Origin: Ardenticatenaceae bacterium
GTDB lineage: Bacteria > Chloroflexota > Anaerolineae > Promineifilales > Promineifilaceae
Direction of reading: 5' to 3'
NCBI GenBank assembly: GCA_020634245.1
Contig: JACKCC010000027.1
Span: 1 to 64,000, forward strand
Length of the DNA stretch: 64,000 nucleotides
The notes under the pieces: generated by a model
Told to the model about the DNA's origin: nothing
Seen by the model: only the letters and a program-made list of their open reading frames with translations
Databases searched by the model: none
Made by a program: the position numbers and the translations under genes
Shown here: positions 1-8,314 of the stretch, piece after piece
Layout of the letters: each line of letters starts with the position of its first letter
How positions within the stretch are numbered: position 1 is the first letter of the stretch

Positions 1-241
1 TCGTCACAAGACCTGTCATCAAGGCTAAAATTCCGGCCCCCATTCCGGCGAGCATTGTCAGCGCCAAGGCCGGTCTCAGGGCTATATCCTCCCAAATCGT
101 TTCACCGGCTGGAACCGATTGGTATAACGAGTTAGTAAATGATGTGCCTAGGATAAACAATAACGGCATGACAATGATGGCCCCGACCGACCACTTGCCT
201 AACCGGATTATGGGCATCATTCTCCAGGATTTTTTTGCCAT
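1..241 (-). CDS. N-terminal part of a membrane protein (runs off the left edge)
   Basis: Reverse-strand reading frame that starts at an ATG at 241 and stays open to base 1, so only about 80 N-terminal residues are seen. A clear ribosome binding site (AAAGGAG, about 6 nt before the ATG) supports the start. The protein begins MAKKSWRMM and has two hydrophobic stretches, roughly residues 18-35 and 54-75, joined by a short polar loop, so it is probably an inner-membrane protein. The family cannot be named from this fragment. Confidence 0.7.
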   Translation of the reverse strand, partial: MAKKSWRMMPIIRLGKWSVGAIIVMPLLFILGTSFTNSLYQSVPAGETIWEDIALRPALALTMLAGMGAGILALMTGLVT

Positions 242-481
242 ATCTTGCTCCTTTCATGGCCGAATCCTATATAGAGTGAATTTTAGGGGTTGTGTTGTGT
301 CATGCAACGATCGGTTTAGACTTCCCCTAACGGATAAAAATACGCTTCAAGTACAGTATAGATAAAATTTATCTGTTTTCGCAACCAGCTCCGGGACTCC
401 ACCGCTGTCCATATCGGCCAAAACGAAGTCTCTCAACCGGTTTCGTCAAATTGCCCAAAGCCTTCTTTTGCTGGTTGATGC

Positions 482-904
482 TTATTGAGGGTTATCCAGG
501 CTCTCTAGCATTATATTGGCCGTTTGCTGCAATTCTGGCCAGAAGAGATTATGGATATAGTTGAGGCGCATTGCTTGGGAAATTGTCCGGCGGTGTGTTG
601 GCGTCAATCGGGCAATATCTTCATCCGGCAAATGAGCCCGTTGCAAGTCAAGTTCACTCAGTTCAATGTAGGGATAGGTGGTCTCCAGTTGTTCGGTGGT
701 CAACGGCCAACGATTGGCGATGACCACTTGGAACCAGCGACGGTACTCCCCACTCATGACATTGTCCAATATGGTTGCTCCCAGCGTTGCCCGGTGCTCC
801 TCGGGCAAGGAGTGCCACAGAGCAAGAATCTGCTCCTTTGTCGCTAACAGCGTTTCGGAATCATCAGGAATTGACTGGGATTCTTCATTTCGCTCAACAG
901 GCAT
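482..904 (-). CDS. Hypothetical protein, 140 aa
   Basis: Acidic, soluble, helix-rich protein with no signal peptide or membrane segment. The middle reads like a repeat-poor helical bundle (LWHSLPEEHRATLGATILD, then RRWFQVVIANRWPLT). I do not recognise the family. It is isolated: the upstream side holds a terminator-ended short transcript on the other strand, and the downstream side has about 240 bases without a gene before the membrane protein at the window edge. The start at 904 is the first ATG of the open frame; no strong Shine-Dalgarno is visible, so the exact start is uncertain. Confidence 0.55.
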   Translation of the reverse strand: MPVERNEESQSIPDDSETLLATKEQILALWHSLPEEHRATLGATILDNVMSGEYRRWFQVVIANRWPLTTEQLETTYPYIELSELDLQRAHLPDEDIARLTPTHRRTISQAMRLNYIHNLFWPELQQTANIMLESLDNPQ

Positions 905-1057
905 CGTGCTTTGAGCGTAGCAAATTCATAACCGGGACTCAAGACTCTATTCGTATCACATCCAGTGGCGAAGCTAATGACAGATTCCTTGAACAATCCC
1001 ATTTGCGTCGTTGCCCTTCCCGTGACAACGATGGTTTTCATATGATATACTGCACCT

Positions 1058-1139
1058 AACGACCACATTCACTTGAGCGGCTGAAAACATATCTATGGGC
1101 GCGTTGGGACAGCTGGAGATTCTCTTCAGCTGTTTTTTT
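1058..1139 (+). ncRNA. Candidate short RNA of about 80 nt
   Basis: A promoter-like pair lies upstream: GTGACA at 1022-1027, an 18-bp gap, then TATACT at 1046-1051. The stretch ends in a strong intrinsic terminator at 1109-1139. No coding gene on this strand ends there, so the terminator most likely belongs to a short free-standing transcript. No known RNA family is recognised. This is an inference from signals only. Confidence 0.35.
1109..1139 (+). terminator. Intrinsic terminator
   Basis: ACAGCTG at 1109-1115 pairs with CAGCTGT at 1127-1133, with a further AGA/TCT pairing inside, and is followed directly by a run of seven T (1133-1139). It points rightward and lies just before the NTF2-like gene. 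Confidence 0.8.
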
Positions 1140-1215
1140 ATTCAATATGCATAAAGACGTTACGGGAATGGTGCGTCTAATTGCAGCCAGCCAAATAATA
1201 AGGAGATAAGTTAAG

Positions 1216-1632
1216 ATGAAACCGTCAGCAGAATTAAGGGAACATATATTGAGTTTAATCAATCGGTCTTCGGAAAAAGAAGACAAGAGTAGCCAGAGCT
1301 CACCTTTTTCACAGGAAGAGGGTGTCCTGGTCATTGGTACTGACCCAGATGAGTGGTGGGCCGGTTATGAGGTCATCACGAATGCATTCGGGAACGAGCC
1401 TGAAATTTCGATTGTTGACTCCAATCCTCAAACATATTCCGAGGGTAACATTGGTTGGATGGCTGATCAATCCAAACTCAAGTTTTCAGACGGCAGAGTT
1501 ATCCCAATTCGGACAACATCAGTCTGGCGCAAGGAAGAGGGTGAATGGAAAGTCGTGCAGCAGCATGTGTCTGTGGGGGTGCCCAACGAACAAATCTTTG
1601 ACTATGCTCTTCCGTCTGCCGATACAGAATGA
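1216..1632 (+). CDS. SnoaL-like / NTF2-fold protein
   Basis: 138-aa protein of the NTF2-like superfamily, closest in appearance to SnoaL_3/DUF4440-type proteins. The middle carries the typical DPDEWWAGYEVI segment (about residues 39-50). It is followed by a beta strand, SEGNIGWMAD, and the closing strands TTSVWRKEEGEWKVVQQH and SVGVPNEQ. These proteins form a small cone-shaped barrel used for ligand binding or as simple enzymes; the substrate here is unknown. The start is supported by AAGGAG about 10 nt upstream. It stands alone, just downstream of a terminator. Confidence 0.75.
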   Translation: MKPSAELREHILSLINRSSEKEDKSSQSSPFSQEEGVLVIGTDPDEWWAGYEVITNAFGNEPEISIVDSNPQTYSEGNIGWMADQSKLKFSDGRVIPIRTTSVWRKEEGEWKVVQQHVSVGVPNEQIFDYALPSADTE

Positions 1633-1732
1633 TAGAAGATCCCAACCACGCAAAGACGTAAAAAAACATCACGCTATAATCGCCGCCGGTTGCGCCACTG
1701 ATTTTGGCTGAAAAGTTGGCCTTGTTTATAAC

Positions 1733-3049
1733 TTACTCTGGGTATTGTTGCGGCCGATTGACCCCAGGGTAGTGCAAAATCTTCGGATATTCCCCCTTGG
1801 GAGCCAATGGGTTCAGGTCAATCACTTCGACATCGAATTCATGATTGTCGCCATAATCAAACAAATAAAGCAGAAGCCGGCCGGGAGCCAGGCCCAATTC
1901 CCCAATCGTGACCAAATGCGTGTGTAACAGCGTGTCCGACCAGGGACTGCCCACTTCCGACACCTTTTCGCCAGTCTCATCCCCAATGAAAAAGGAATAC
2001 AGGTGATCATCGTTCCAGCCAAACGTCACCTGAATTTGCAGGTGTAAGTCTTCCAGCGTCTGGTCTTCGGCCAGTTCAATATCCGCCCATATATCGGGGA
2101 AATCCCGATGATTAACCCGGAACGTCCAGCTTTTGACACTCCCCTTCCGGGCTTTCAACGATTGGCGGGCATGACGCCGGCCGTAATCCGGGTCATATTC
2201 TCTGGGTAAGCTGGGGGGATTATCCGGGTCATACACCAGGGCCGGTCGCTCGAAGAGAGCGCTGAGCAACGGGTCCGGTTCCACCTCTGGTAGCATATCG
2301 CCCGGTTCCTCATACAGCGCTTGCCGGATATCAGCCCACAATTCGCCAAACGGGTCGGGCGGCACGTCGTTTTGGTACAAGCCGGTGGCTAGAGCAGCGG
2401 TGACAATCTCACTGTCCATCGCGGCATACGGCCGTCGCATCATTTTCTGCCCCAAAGCAATAATGGCCTCGTTCCGTTCCTGAATCATCGCCTCATTACG
2501 CTCGGCCCTGGCTTCAAAGGTGACGGCATACCATCGTTCAGCACTATCAATGACCCGGAAAATCAGATGGTCGCCTGCTTCTGCTTCGACAGATTGCAGC
2601 CAGAGCCACACCGCAAAGTGCATCGAACAGCCCCAAAGTCCATGCCCCATAAAGTTTAGATTTAACTCCACCACCGTTTCATTAGGCAGCGCGACTTTCG
2701 CTGGGCTGGCATCAGCATATTGCTTGGGCGCATTAATAATCGGCCACAAGGCATCCTTGAGGTCAACGTCCCAATGGAGTTCCTTTTCCACCAATTCTGC
2801 TTCTGACAAAGTGTGGCGGACGACGGAACCATCGATGAGGCGCGGTTTCCAACCGTAACGGCCGTTACCGGTAGCCACAATGATGCGGCTCTGGGTAATT
2901 ACATTCCGAATCGTGTTCTTGGGGTTCTTGGTCGTAATCGGCCGTATGGCAGCCACCCGTCCCAAAATCTCCGCCGCCGTCAGCGGTTCAGGCGCCTGTT
3001 GGACGACATCGTGGGTCAGTTGGGAATAACTTGGTTTCTTCTCGCTCAT
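1733..3049 (-). CDS. HTH (HARE-type) N-terminus fused to a pRiA4b ORF-3-like domain
   Basis: About 438 aa. The N-terminal 70 residues (SYSQLTHDVVQQAPEPLTAAEILGRV and the stretch before RYGWKP) look like a HARE-HTH/winged-helix module. The C-terminal 150 residues match the plasmid pRiA4b ORF-3-like family (SWTFRVNHRDFPDIWADIEL, LYSFFIGDE, LFDYGDNHEFDVEVI). That family is common on plasmids and integrated elements and has no firm function. I placed the start at MSEKK because GGAG lies 8 nt upstream; the frame stays open for 27 more codons, to 3130, without a ribosome site. It sits beside SSB, in accessory DNA. Confidence 0.8.
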   Translation of the reverse strand: MSEKKPSYSQLTHDVVQQAPEPLTAAEILGRVAAIRPITTKNPKNTIRNVITQSRIIVATGNGRYGWKPRLIDGSVVRHTLSEAELVEKELHWDVDLKDALWPIINAPKQYADASPAKVALPNETVVELNLNFMGHGLWGCSMHFAVWLWLQSVEAEAGDHLIFRVIDSAERWYAVTFEARAERNEAMIQERNEAIIALGQKMMRRPYAAMDSEIVTAALATGLYQNDVPPDPFGELWADIRQALYEEPGDMLPEVEPDPLLSALFERPALVYDPDNPPSLPREYDPDYGRRHARQSLKARKGSVKSWTFRVNHRDFPDIWADIELAEDQTLEDLHLQIQVTFGWNDDHLYSFFIGDETGEKVSEVGSPWSDTLLHTHLVTIGELGLAPGRLLLYLFDYGDNHEFDVEVIDLNPLAPKGEYPKILHYPGVNRPQQYPE

Positions 3050-3462
3050 CTTCTCTTCTCCATCCCGTCTTTGGCTGCCCATTTTCCCACGCTCCCCTCT
3101 TTTTGGAAAGTGAGTGCAATTCATCGTCACACGTTGCCGTTAACTATTTGGTTGTCACGCCCTTTGTCCACACTTGCTGGAGGGCTGTTACTCATCGAAC
3201 CAACGAACAGATTACCAGTTTTGGAATATGACAAACGTTTCCATCTCAACTTCCGTGATGGCGGCTCTTTGCACCTGTCATATTTGCCTGAGTGTGCCGA
3301 GGCCGGTCATCAGGTCAAGTCGCTGGCTATGACATAACCCTGCTCCTCGGACACATTCACATGGCCGCCCCGCTGGGGTGACAAGCTGCCCTCATTCCCC
3401 GGCGTCCTGGCGGTCAAATATCAGGCGCAAGCGCGCACACTCACATAAAGGAGATGAACAAA
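3050..3462. other. Gene-poor stretch between the HTH gene and ssb
   Basis: About 410 bases. It contains the 27-codon possible N-terminal extension of the HTH gene on the minus strand. On the plus strand there is an open stretch (about 3150-3337) whose translation is not obviously real. No promoter, hairpin or repeat stands out apart from the ribosome site of ssb at its right edge. Confidence 0.4.
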
Positions 3463-3795
3463 ATGTCATATCAAAATACGGTAATTGTAGGGAACGTTGG
3501 TCGAGAGGTCATCAGCCGAGTCACCAGCAGCGGCAAAGAAGTCGCCAACTTCAGCGTCGCCGTCAACGAAAGAATCGGTGACGAAGAGCAGACCACCTGG
3601 TTCCAGGTGACCGCCTGGGAAAAACTGGCCAAAATCACCGCCGCCCACATCGTCAAAGGTCAGCTGGTTTTAGTCGAAGGTCGCATCACCATTGAAACCT
3701 GGTCTGACCAAAACGGCACACCCCAGGCCGCCTTGAGGCTCACCGCCCACAACATTCGGTTCCTGGGCAGTAAACCAGAAACCGAAGCCGACTAG
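3463..3795 (+). CDS. ssb: Single-stranded DNA-binding protein
   Basis: 110-aa OB-fold SSB. The strand pattern is standard: SYQNTVIVGNVG at the N-terminus, ANFSVAVNE, then TTWFQVTAWEKLA with the conserved W/F positions, and GQLVLVEGRI. It binds single-stranded DNA during replication and repair. The acidic C-terminal tip typical of housekeeping SSBs (DDDIPF) is missing; the protein ends KPETEAD. This suggests an element-encoded accessory SSB. The ATG at 3463 is preferred over the in-frame ATG at 3454 because AAAGGAG lies 9 nt before it. A terminator follows at 3814. Confidence 0.95.
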   Translation: MSYQNTVIVGNVGREVISRVTSSGKEVANFSVAVNERIGDEEQTTWFQVTAWEKLAKITAAHIVKGQLVLVEGRITIETWSDQNGTPQAALRLTAHNIRFLGSKPETEAD

Positions 3796-3813
3796 CCAAC
3801 ATCACCTACAACC

Positions 3814-3847
3814 GGAAGAGGCCCACCCGACGGGCTTCTTCCATTTT
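3814..3847 (+). terminator. Intrinsic terminator of ssb
   Basis: GGAAGAGGCCC (3814-3824) pairs with GGGCTTCTTCC (3832-3842) over 11 bp with one G-T pair, followed by ATTTT. Confidence 0.75.
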
Positions 3848-3892
3848 GACGCCACCAAATGTATGAATTGGATGTGATATATTGAAGCTTAT

Positions 3893-4285
3893 ATGGGGGA
3901 ACGACTTCACTATTATGACATGACCGCCGGTTTTGCCGAGGTGATGCTGGTCGTGTTTGAAGACGAGTACCGGCGTGGCCAGCGTGACGTTGACGCGATA
4001 ATGCGGCGGCTGAAAGATTTATCCGCTTACTCCCTGACCCACGCGGAAATCATGGACCAACGCGAAGGGGTGGAGCTATTGGCGTTAGGTATGTTTTTCG
4101 GCATGACGAGCCAACCTGGGCTGCGATACAAAAACCAGGAGCGACTGAACTTGCTTTCCGACGAGGCCATTGCCTACCAGGGACAGGCCGAACGCATTGA
4201 GCAAGAAGTGACCCAGCGAAAGAAGCCTGGTTTAGGCCAGAACAAAGACAGCCAGGTAGACTCGCTCCAGATGAGGTTACTTTGA
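3893..4285 (+). CDS. Hypothetical protein, 130 aa
   Basis: Mostly helical, charged cytoplasmic protein (EVMLVVFEDEYRRGQRDVDAIMRRLKDL, then a hydrophobic ELLALGMFFGM stretch that is too short for a confident membrane span). The C-terminal third is rich in Q, E and K. I do not recognise a family. The ribosome site is weak (GAAG near the ATG). The gene lies between ssb and a methyltransferase in accessory DNA, so an element-specific role is likely but unproven. Confidence 0.55.
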   Translation: MGERLHYYDMTAGFAEVMLVVFEDEYRRGQRDVDAIMRRLKDLSAYSLTHAEIMDQREGVELLALGMFFGMTSQPGLRYKNQERLNLLSDEAIAYQGQAERIEQEVTQRKKPGLGQNKDSQVDSLQMRLL

Positions 4286-4445
4286 TGACCAGTTGGGTCA
4301 GGATTGTTTCTCTACGCCGCCATCGGTCGCGTCCGGCCACTGCCCGTCCCGCTGCGCACCGACCCATGTCCGCTAGATTATTCTTGTCAAAAAACAGGTG
4401 CCAATTGTGCCATCATCGCCCCTTTTCCAAAAGAGAAAGTAGCCG

Positions 4446-4979
4446 TCATTTGAAGCTCAGCGCGGCATAAATTTGCCCTAGAAAACGACTGGGCCGCGTC
4501 GCCAACAGGGTTGTCTCAGTGAAGCCAGTTTGCTCGGTCACAATCTGCCAGGTAGGGAAAGACATGGGATAAGGCACCCACCGATTGCCTCTGTCCGTAT
4601 CATATTCCACCAGAACCAACCGTCCGCCGGGTCGCAAATAGCTGCGCATCAACTGGAGTACAGCCGCACGCCTGGCTTTGGGTAGGAAATGGAGCGTATT
4701 GGCCAGGACCATGCCATCGAGCAGCGGTAAATCAAGCGGTTGGGTGTAATCAGCAATGTGGTAGGTCACGATGGCTGCCGGGAAACGGTTGGCCATCACC
4801 TTCTTTTGCTGCCGTAACGCCGCATGATCCTTATCGACCGAATGAATTCGTCCAGTAGGACCGAGTAGTTCAGCCAGGGCTAAGGTAAAAGCCCCCGTCC
4901 CAGAGCCGATGTCGGTCCATATGCCGCCTGGGGTTGGGATACCCCTGCTTAACAAATTCACATGATCGTTATGGTCCAC
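4446..4979 (-). CDS. Class I SAM-dependent methyltransferase
   Basis: 177 aa, small Rossmann methyltransferase. Motif I is clear at about residues 21-30 (WTDIGSGTGAFTLALAELL). It is followed by the acidic strand SVDKDH (motif II), then DGMVLANTLHFLP (motif IV region) and LRPGGRLVLVEYD (motif V/VI). The substrate cannot be read from the sequence; the organisation resembles UbiE/Methyltransf_11 or 25 types. Start is GTG at 4979 with AGGA about 10 nt upstream. The C-terminus (TRPSRFLGQIYAALSFK) is short, so there is no extra domain. Confidence 0.8.
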   Translation of the reverse strand: MDHNDHVNLLSRGIPTPGGIWTDIGSGTGAFTLALAELLGPTGRIHSVDKDHAALRQQKKVMANRFPAAIVTYHIADYTQPLDLPLLDGMVLANTLHFLPKARRAAVLQLMRSYLRPGGRLVLVEYDTDRGNRWVPYPMSFPTWQIVTEQTGFTETTLLATRPSRFLGQIYAALSFK

Positions 4980-5089
4980 CCATCAACATCCTATTTGCAC
5001 TAGATAATTCTCACCAAGATTGTCTTTTTGTGGCATGGGCATAATCGATCCGCCCTTTATCTCATGCTTCCCCGTCTGCCGCATATCGC

Positions 5090-5488
5090 TTGAAATCCCC
5101 CTCGCCGTTTGCTATCGTCATCATGCCCACCATGACCATTGTAGAGCGACCACTACCAGATTGGGCTGCCCAAGAACGAGAGCAAGACCGGCTGTGGATA
5201 CGGCAGAACCTGGATGTTTTCTGGCACACCGCCAGGCAGGGTTCCGAATATATCGGTCGCGGCGCTATCTTCGTCGATGTCGATACCCGTCCCATGGGAA
5301 ACCAGAACCTGTTTACCTACTTCACTGCCGAAGAAATAGAACAATACGAAAACGAGGAACTGGACCGACTGGTTAGAGAATATGATGTGGAAACAGAGTT
5401 TGTCATTGCCTTGTTGAAACCGAGCGAGCGAGTCAGTTCCTATCGGGTACAGCCTGTTCCAATTAATACCAATCATGAGAACCATTGA
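5090..5488 (+). CDS. Hypothetical protein, up to 132 aa
   Basis: Mixed alpha/beta soluble protein (LPDWAAQEREQDRLWIRQNLDVFW, YIGRGAIFVDVDTRP, NLFTYFTAEEIEQYENEELDRLVREYD). The family is not recognised. A start at the internal ATG at 5123 (MPTMTIVERP) is as plausible as 5090, since neither has a clear ribosome site. The stop lies 5 bases before the ATG of the next gene, so the two are probably co-transcribed. Confidence 0.55.
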   Translation: MKSPSPFAIVIMPTMTIVERPLPDWAAQEREQDRLWIRQNLDVFWHTARQGSEYIGRGAIFVDVDTRPMGNQNLFTYFTAEEIEQYENEELDRLVREYDVETEFVIALLKPSERVSSYRVQPVPINTNHENH

Positions 5489-5493
5489 CGCTT

Positions 5494-6018
5494 ATGATAG
5501 AGCGGGAACCCAGACCAAACCACACCCCAGCCAACGAACTCTCACCCCCTTTACGCGAACTGCTGGCCTACAGCGGCTACGGCTGTCTGGCCGTCGAATC
5601 CGACAACGGCATCGTCCACATCTGCCATGCTTCCGACCACGACATCGCCGGCTTCAGAGGTGCGCCGGTCCAATACCAATGGCAGCTCATCCTGATGCCC
5701 AACGCGCCCCTCATTCGTCTCCTCTTCGTCGTTTTGGATGACCCCACCAACCCCTATCAATTGGAATCATTTCTCAATGTTGCTGAGGCTGATCAGGCGC
5801 AAGTGTTGAGCGACCTGGTCGAACAAGAACAATTTTCATTGGCCTTCTATGGCGATGACTTAAGTTACCGGTACACCAAAGTATTTGCCCACGAGCCAAT
5901 CAACCGAGAGCAACTGGCAACTGCCATTGCCCACGCCCGTCTATATTGGGACCACATTGGGCCAGCACAACAAAACTTCGACCTGGCCAAAATGGAATTC
6001 ATGGCCCATTTCATCTAG
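5494..6018 (+). CDS. Hypothetical protein, 174 aa
   Basis: Soluble protein with alternating strands and helices (YSGYGCLAVESDNGIVHIC, YQWQLILMPNAPLIRLLFVVLDDP, FSLAFYGDDLSYRYTKVF). It looks like a small beta-sheet fold; I do not recognise a family. ATG 5494 is used here; an in-frame TTG at 5485 would make it overlap the preceding gene by 4 nt. It is followed closely by radC, suggesting one transcript. Confidence 0.6.
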   Translation: MIEREPRPNHTPANELSPPLRELLAYSGYGCLAVESDNGIVHICHASDHDIAGFRGAPVQYQWQLILMPNAPLIRLLFVVLDDPTNPYQLESFLNVAEADQAQVLSDLVEQEQFSLAFYGDDLSYRYTKVFAHEPINREQLATAIAHARLYWDHIGPAQQNFDLAKMEFMAHFI

Positions 6019-6041
6019 CAAGTCCAACCAGAAAGGCATAC

Positions 6042-6755
6042 CTGACAAAATATAACAGTGAAACCTCGCCACCCGTACGGCTGCACGATTTACCGGCATC
6101 AGAACGGCCGCAAGAGAGACTCCATCATGTGGGTCAGCAGGGCTTATCTGCGGCCGAACTTCTGGCCGTCGTCATCGGCACTGGGCATGGCGATGATAAC
6201 GTACTCCATCTGGCGCAACGGCTGTTGGCGGAAATGGATGGATTGCCCGGCATCTACCGGGCCTCCCTCCACGAACTGCAACAAATTCGCGGCATCGGCT
6301 TTGTCAAAGCGACCCGCATCAAAGCCTCTCTGGAATTGGGCCGCCGGTTATTGTCAATATCCCCTATTGAACGGCCTATGATTGTCTCACCCGCCGATGC
6401 CGTTAACCTGGTGATGCCGGAAATGATGTTTTTGGAGCAGGAACATTTGCGATTAATTCTCCTCGACACGCGCAACCGGGTGATCAGTACGCCTACCATT
6501 TATAAAGGCAGCTTGAATACCTCGGTCGTTCGCGTCGGCGAACTTTTCCGGGCTGCACTTAAGGATAATGCCGCCGCATTCATTGCTATCCACAACCACC
6601 CGTCAAATGACCCCTCGCCCTCACCGGAAGATGTACGTTTGACGCGGCAAATCTATGAGGCAGGTCAGTTATTGAGCATCGAGCTAATGGACCATATCAT
6701 TATTGGCCAACAGCGATTCGTTTCAATGAAGGAGCGTCATTTGGGGTTTGAATAA
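6042..6755 (+). CDS. radC: RadC-family JAMM protein
   Basis: About 237 aa. The N-terminal UPF0758 segment has LHDLPASERPQERL and a helix-hairpin-helix (LQQIRGIGFVKATRIKASLELGRR). The C-terminal JAB1/MPN-like domain has the metal motif HNHPSNDPSPSPED, with an upstream glutamate in VRVGELFRAAL. RadC homologues are frequent on plasmids and integrated elements; the biochemical role is unsettled and DNA repair is doubtful. No ATG, GTG or TTG lies where the family normally begins. CTG at 6042, with GAAAGG 5-6 nt upstream, is the best-placed start. The only other option is a TTG at 5946 inside the preceding gene. Confidence 0.88.
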   Translation: MTKYNSETSPPVRLHDLPASERPQERLHHVGQQGLSAAELLAVVIGTGHGDDNVLHLAQRLLAEMDGLPGIYRASLHELQQIRGIGFVKATRIKASLELGRRLLSISPIERPMIVSPADAVNLVMPEMMFLEQEHLRLILLDTRNRVISTPTIYKGSLNTSVVRVGELFRAALKDNAAAFIAIHNHPSNDPSPSPEDVRLTRQIYEAGQLLSIELMDHIIIGQQRFVSMKERHLGFE

Positions 6756-6863
6756 ATTTCACACAAATTCGCCAGAAAAGGAACGTTGAACTTGAACCAT
6801 TTCCCACTGTGAGTTGCCCAAACTCATTGACAAAGTTCAACCAATTTGAGAAGGTGGGATTAT

Positions 6864-7670
6864 ATGTACAACGATTATTTCGGATTGGCCGAGATCCCCT
6901 TCCGCATCACCCCCGACCCGCGTTACCTCTGGTACTCGGAGCAACACCAGGAAGCCAAAGACAAAATCCTGCACCACATCACCAACAGCGTCGGCCCCAT
7001 CTATCTCCTGGCCGACATCGGCACCGGTAAAACGACCATCGCCCGGCGTATTGTCGAGGAGTTATCGGCCGACAAGAAGAAAAACGTCGTCTTTGTTTTT
7101 GCTCCCAAGCTGACGACGACTAACGCTTTTCTGCGTTTTGTGATGGAAGAATTCGAGGTCAAGACCAACCGGGCCTATGGCAAATCACTAAAGAACTTTG
7201 AGCAGTTCCTTCTAGCCCAACATGAAACCGGCTTCTCCCCTGTCCTCCTGGTCGATGAAGCCCAAAACATGACCCGCGATATGCTCCTACTCATTCAGCA
7301 TCTGTTCAACTTCAGCACCAACACCACTTTTTTGGTGCAGATGGTCTTGTTCGCCCAGCCAGAGCTACAACCCAAACTCGACCGCCTACGCTCCCTCAAG
7401 AACCGGCTGAATTTGGCCCAGTTGAAACCCTTCGACCGCAAGCAAACCGAACAGATGCTAAAGTTTCGCTGGCACGTGGCCGGTGGCAACGGCTTTCCCT
7501 TTGACCCGGAGGCGGTGAGCGAAATCTACCGCATCTCCCGCGGCGTCCCCCGTTCCATCGTTCGTTTGGCCAATGAAACACTGATAAAAACGGCCGTTGA
7601 CAACCGCAAAATCGCCGACCAGCACACCGTCATCGCCGCTTCGACTGAATTAGCCCTTGATGAACTGTAA
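6864..7670 (+). CDS. ExeA-like AAA ATPase
   Basis: 268 aa. It starts MYNDYFGLAEIPFRITPDPRY, the signature N-terminus of the ExeA/general secretion AAA family that is also used by transposon (TniB-like) and plasmid ATPases. Walker A is ADIGTGKTT (about residue 53), Walker B is VLLVDEAQNM, and sensor/arginine positions follow in LKNRLNLAQLKPFD. Such proteins use ATP to remodel DNA or protein complexes. The start at 6864 has AGGTGGG 6 nt before it. The stop codon overlaps the ATG of the next gene (TAATG), so the two are translationally coupled. This points to a two-component module rather than secretion. Confidence 0.88.
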   Translation: MYNDYFGLAEIPFRITPDPRYLWYSEQHQEAKDKILHHITNSVGPIYLLADIGTGKTTIARRIVEELSADKKKNVVFVFAPKLTTTNAFLRFVMEEFEVKTNRAYGKSLKNFEQFLLAQHETGFSPVLLVDEAQNMTRDMLLLIQHLFNFSTNTTFLVQMVLFAQPELQPKLDRLRSLKNRLNLAQLKPFDRKQTEQMLKFRWHVAGGNGFPFDPEAVSEIYRISRGVPRSIVRLANETLIKTAVDNRKIADQHTVIAASTELALDEL

Positions 7671-8146
7671 TGGGTACGTACTCGAAATTAGTCCAGACTC
7701 CCCCGACCCTGGACAAAGGGGCTGAACCCGTATCTGCTCCTCGACCTCCCAAAACATCTGCCCCTAACATACCACCCGCTGCAAAACAAGAAGGAAAAAG
7801 CGTGCATGCAAGCATGCAAGCAAACAAGCATGCAAGCAAGCGTGCAAGCACGCACGCAGATAAACGCGAAAATAAACGAATCGGCAAACCAGTCGATTTA
7901 CACGACCAAATGCTGGCCTTGTTAGCCGAAAAGGCGACGAACGGTTACACCTTTCGTTATCCGCCCCAACTGCTGGAAATGTTGGAAGATTTGCTGCCTG
8001 CCGTCAGGAAGCGGCATCAGGTCAAACTGACAAAGAACGCTATTGCCGTTGCCGCCATCGTCTTCTTGCTTTCGGATTACGAAACCTTCGGTGAAGAAAG
8101 CGTTCTGTATCAGCTTCTCATCGCCCCTCTAGTTGAATCCCAATAA
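7670..8146 (+). CDS. Small putative ribbon-helix-helix-like DNA-binding protein with a repeat-encoded linker
   Basis: 158 aa, coupled by TAATG to the ATPase. The N-terminal half is disordered. Residues about 44-68 (HASMQANKHASKRASTHADK) are encoded by GCAA/GCAT tetranucleotide repeats, so the peptide has a 4-residue period. The C-terminal half (FRYPPQLLEMLEDLLPAV, then LTKNAIAVAAIVFLLSDY) has a strand followed by two helices, as in ribbon-helix-helix proteins. The pairing of an ATPase with a small DNA binder plus nearby repeats resembles plasmid partition or replication control. That role is an inference; the family is not firmly identified. Confidence 0.6.
   Translation: MGTYSKLVQTPPTLDKGAEPVSAPRPPKTSAPNIPPAAKQEGKSVHASMQANKHASKRASTHADKRENKRIGKPVDLHDQMLALLAEKATNGYTFRYPPQLLEMLEDLLPAVRKRHQVKLTKNAIAVAAIVFLLSDYETFGEESVLYQLLIAPLVESQ
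7801..7860 (+). repeat. Tetranucleotide repeat array A (inside the coding sequence)
   Basis: About 14 units of a 4-bp word, mainly GCAA and GCAT with ACAA, GCGT and GCAC variants (for example AGCATGCAAGC). Because 4 and 3 share a 12-bp period, the frame stays open and gives a 4-residue peptide repeat. The same words recur in array B 380 bp downstream. Likely binding sites or a slippage tract. Confidence 0.8.
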
Positions 8147-8240
8147 GGTTCCTTGACCAATCAGGAACAAGTCGCCAACCAAATTCATAATCCGTTTAAT
8201 TTTTAAACTGTTGTTTTCTACAATTGGCCCTTACCTCTTA

Positions 8241-8314
8241 AATGCGTGCATGCAAGCTTGCAAGCAAACATACTTGCAAGCAAGCATGCAAACATGCAAG
8301 CAAGCAATTTGCTT
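8241..8314 (+). repeat. Tetranucleotide repeat array B (non-coding, iteron-like)
   Basis: About 18 units of the same 4-bp words (TGCAAGCT, TGCAAGCA, AGCATGCA) in non-coding DNA 95 bp after the small DNA-binding protein gene. Octamers such as TGCAAGCA recur in register. Together with array A this looks like iterons or a centromere-type site bound by the neighbouring protein (inference). Confidence 0.75.

Noticed and set aside
7801..8314. CRISPR array
   Set aside because: The repeats are 4-8 bp words without unique spacers and no cas genes lie nearby.
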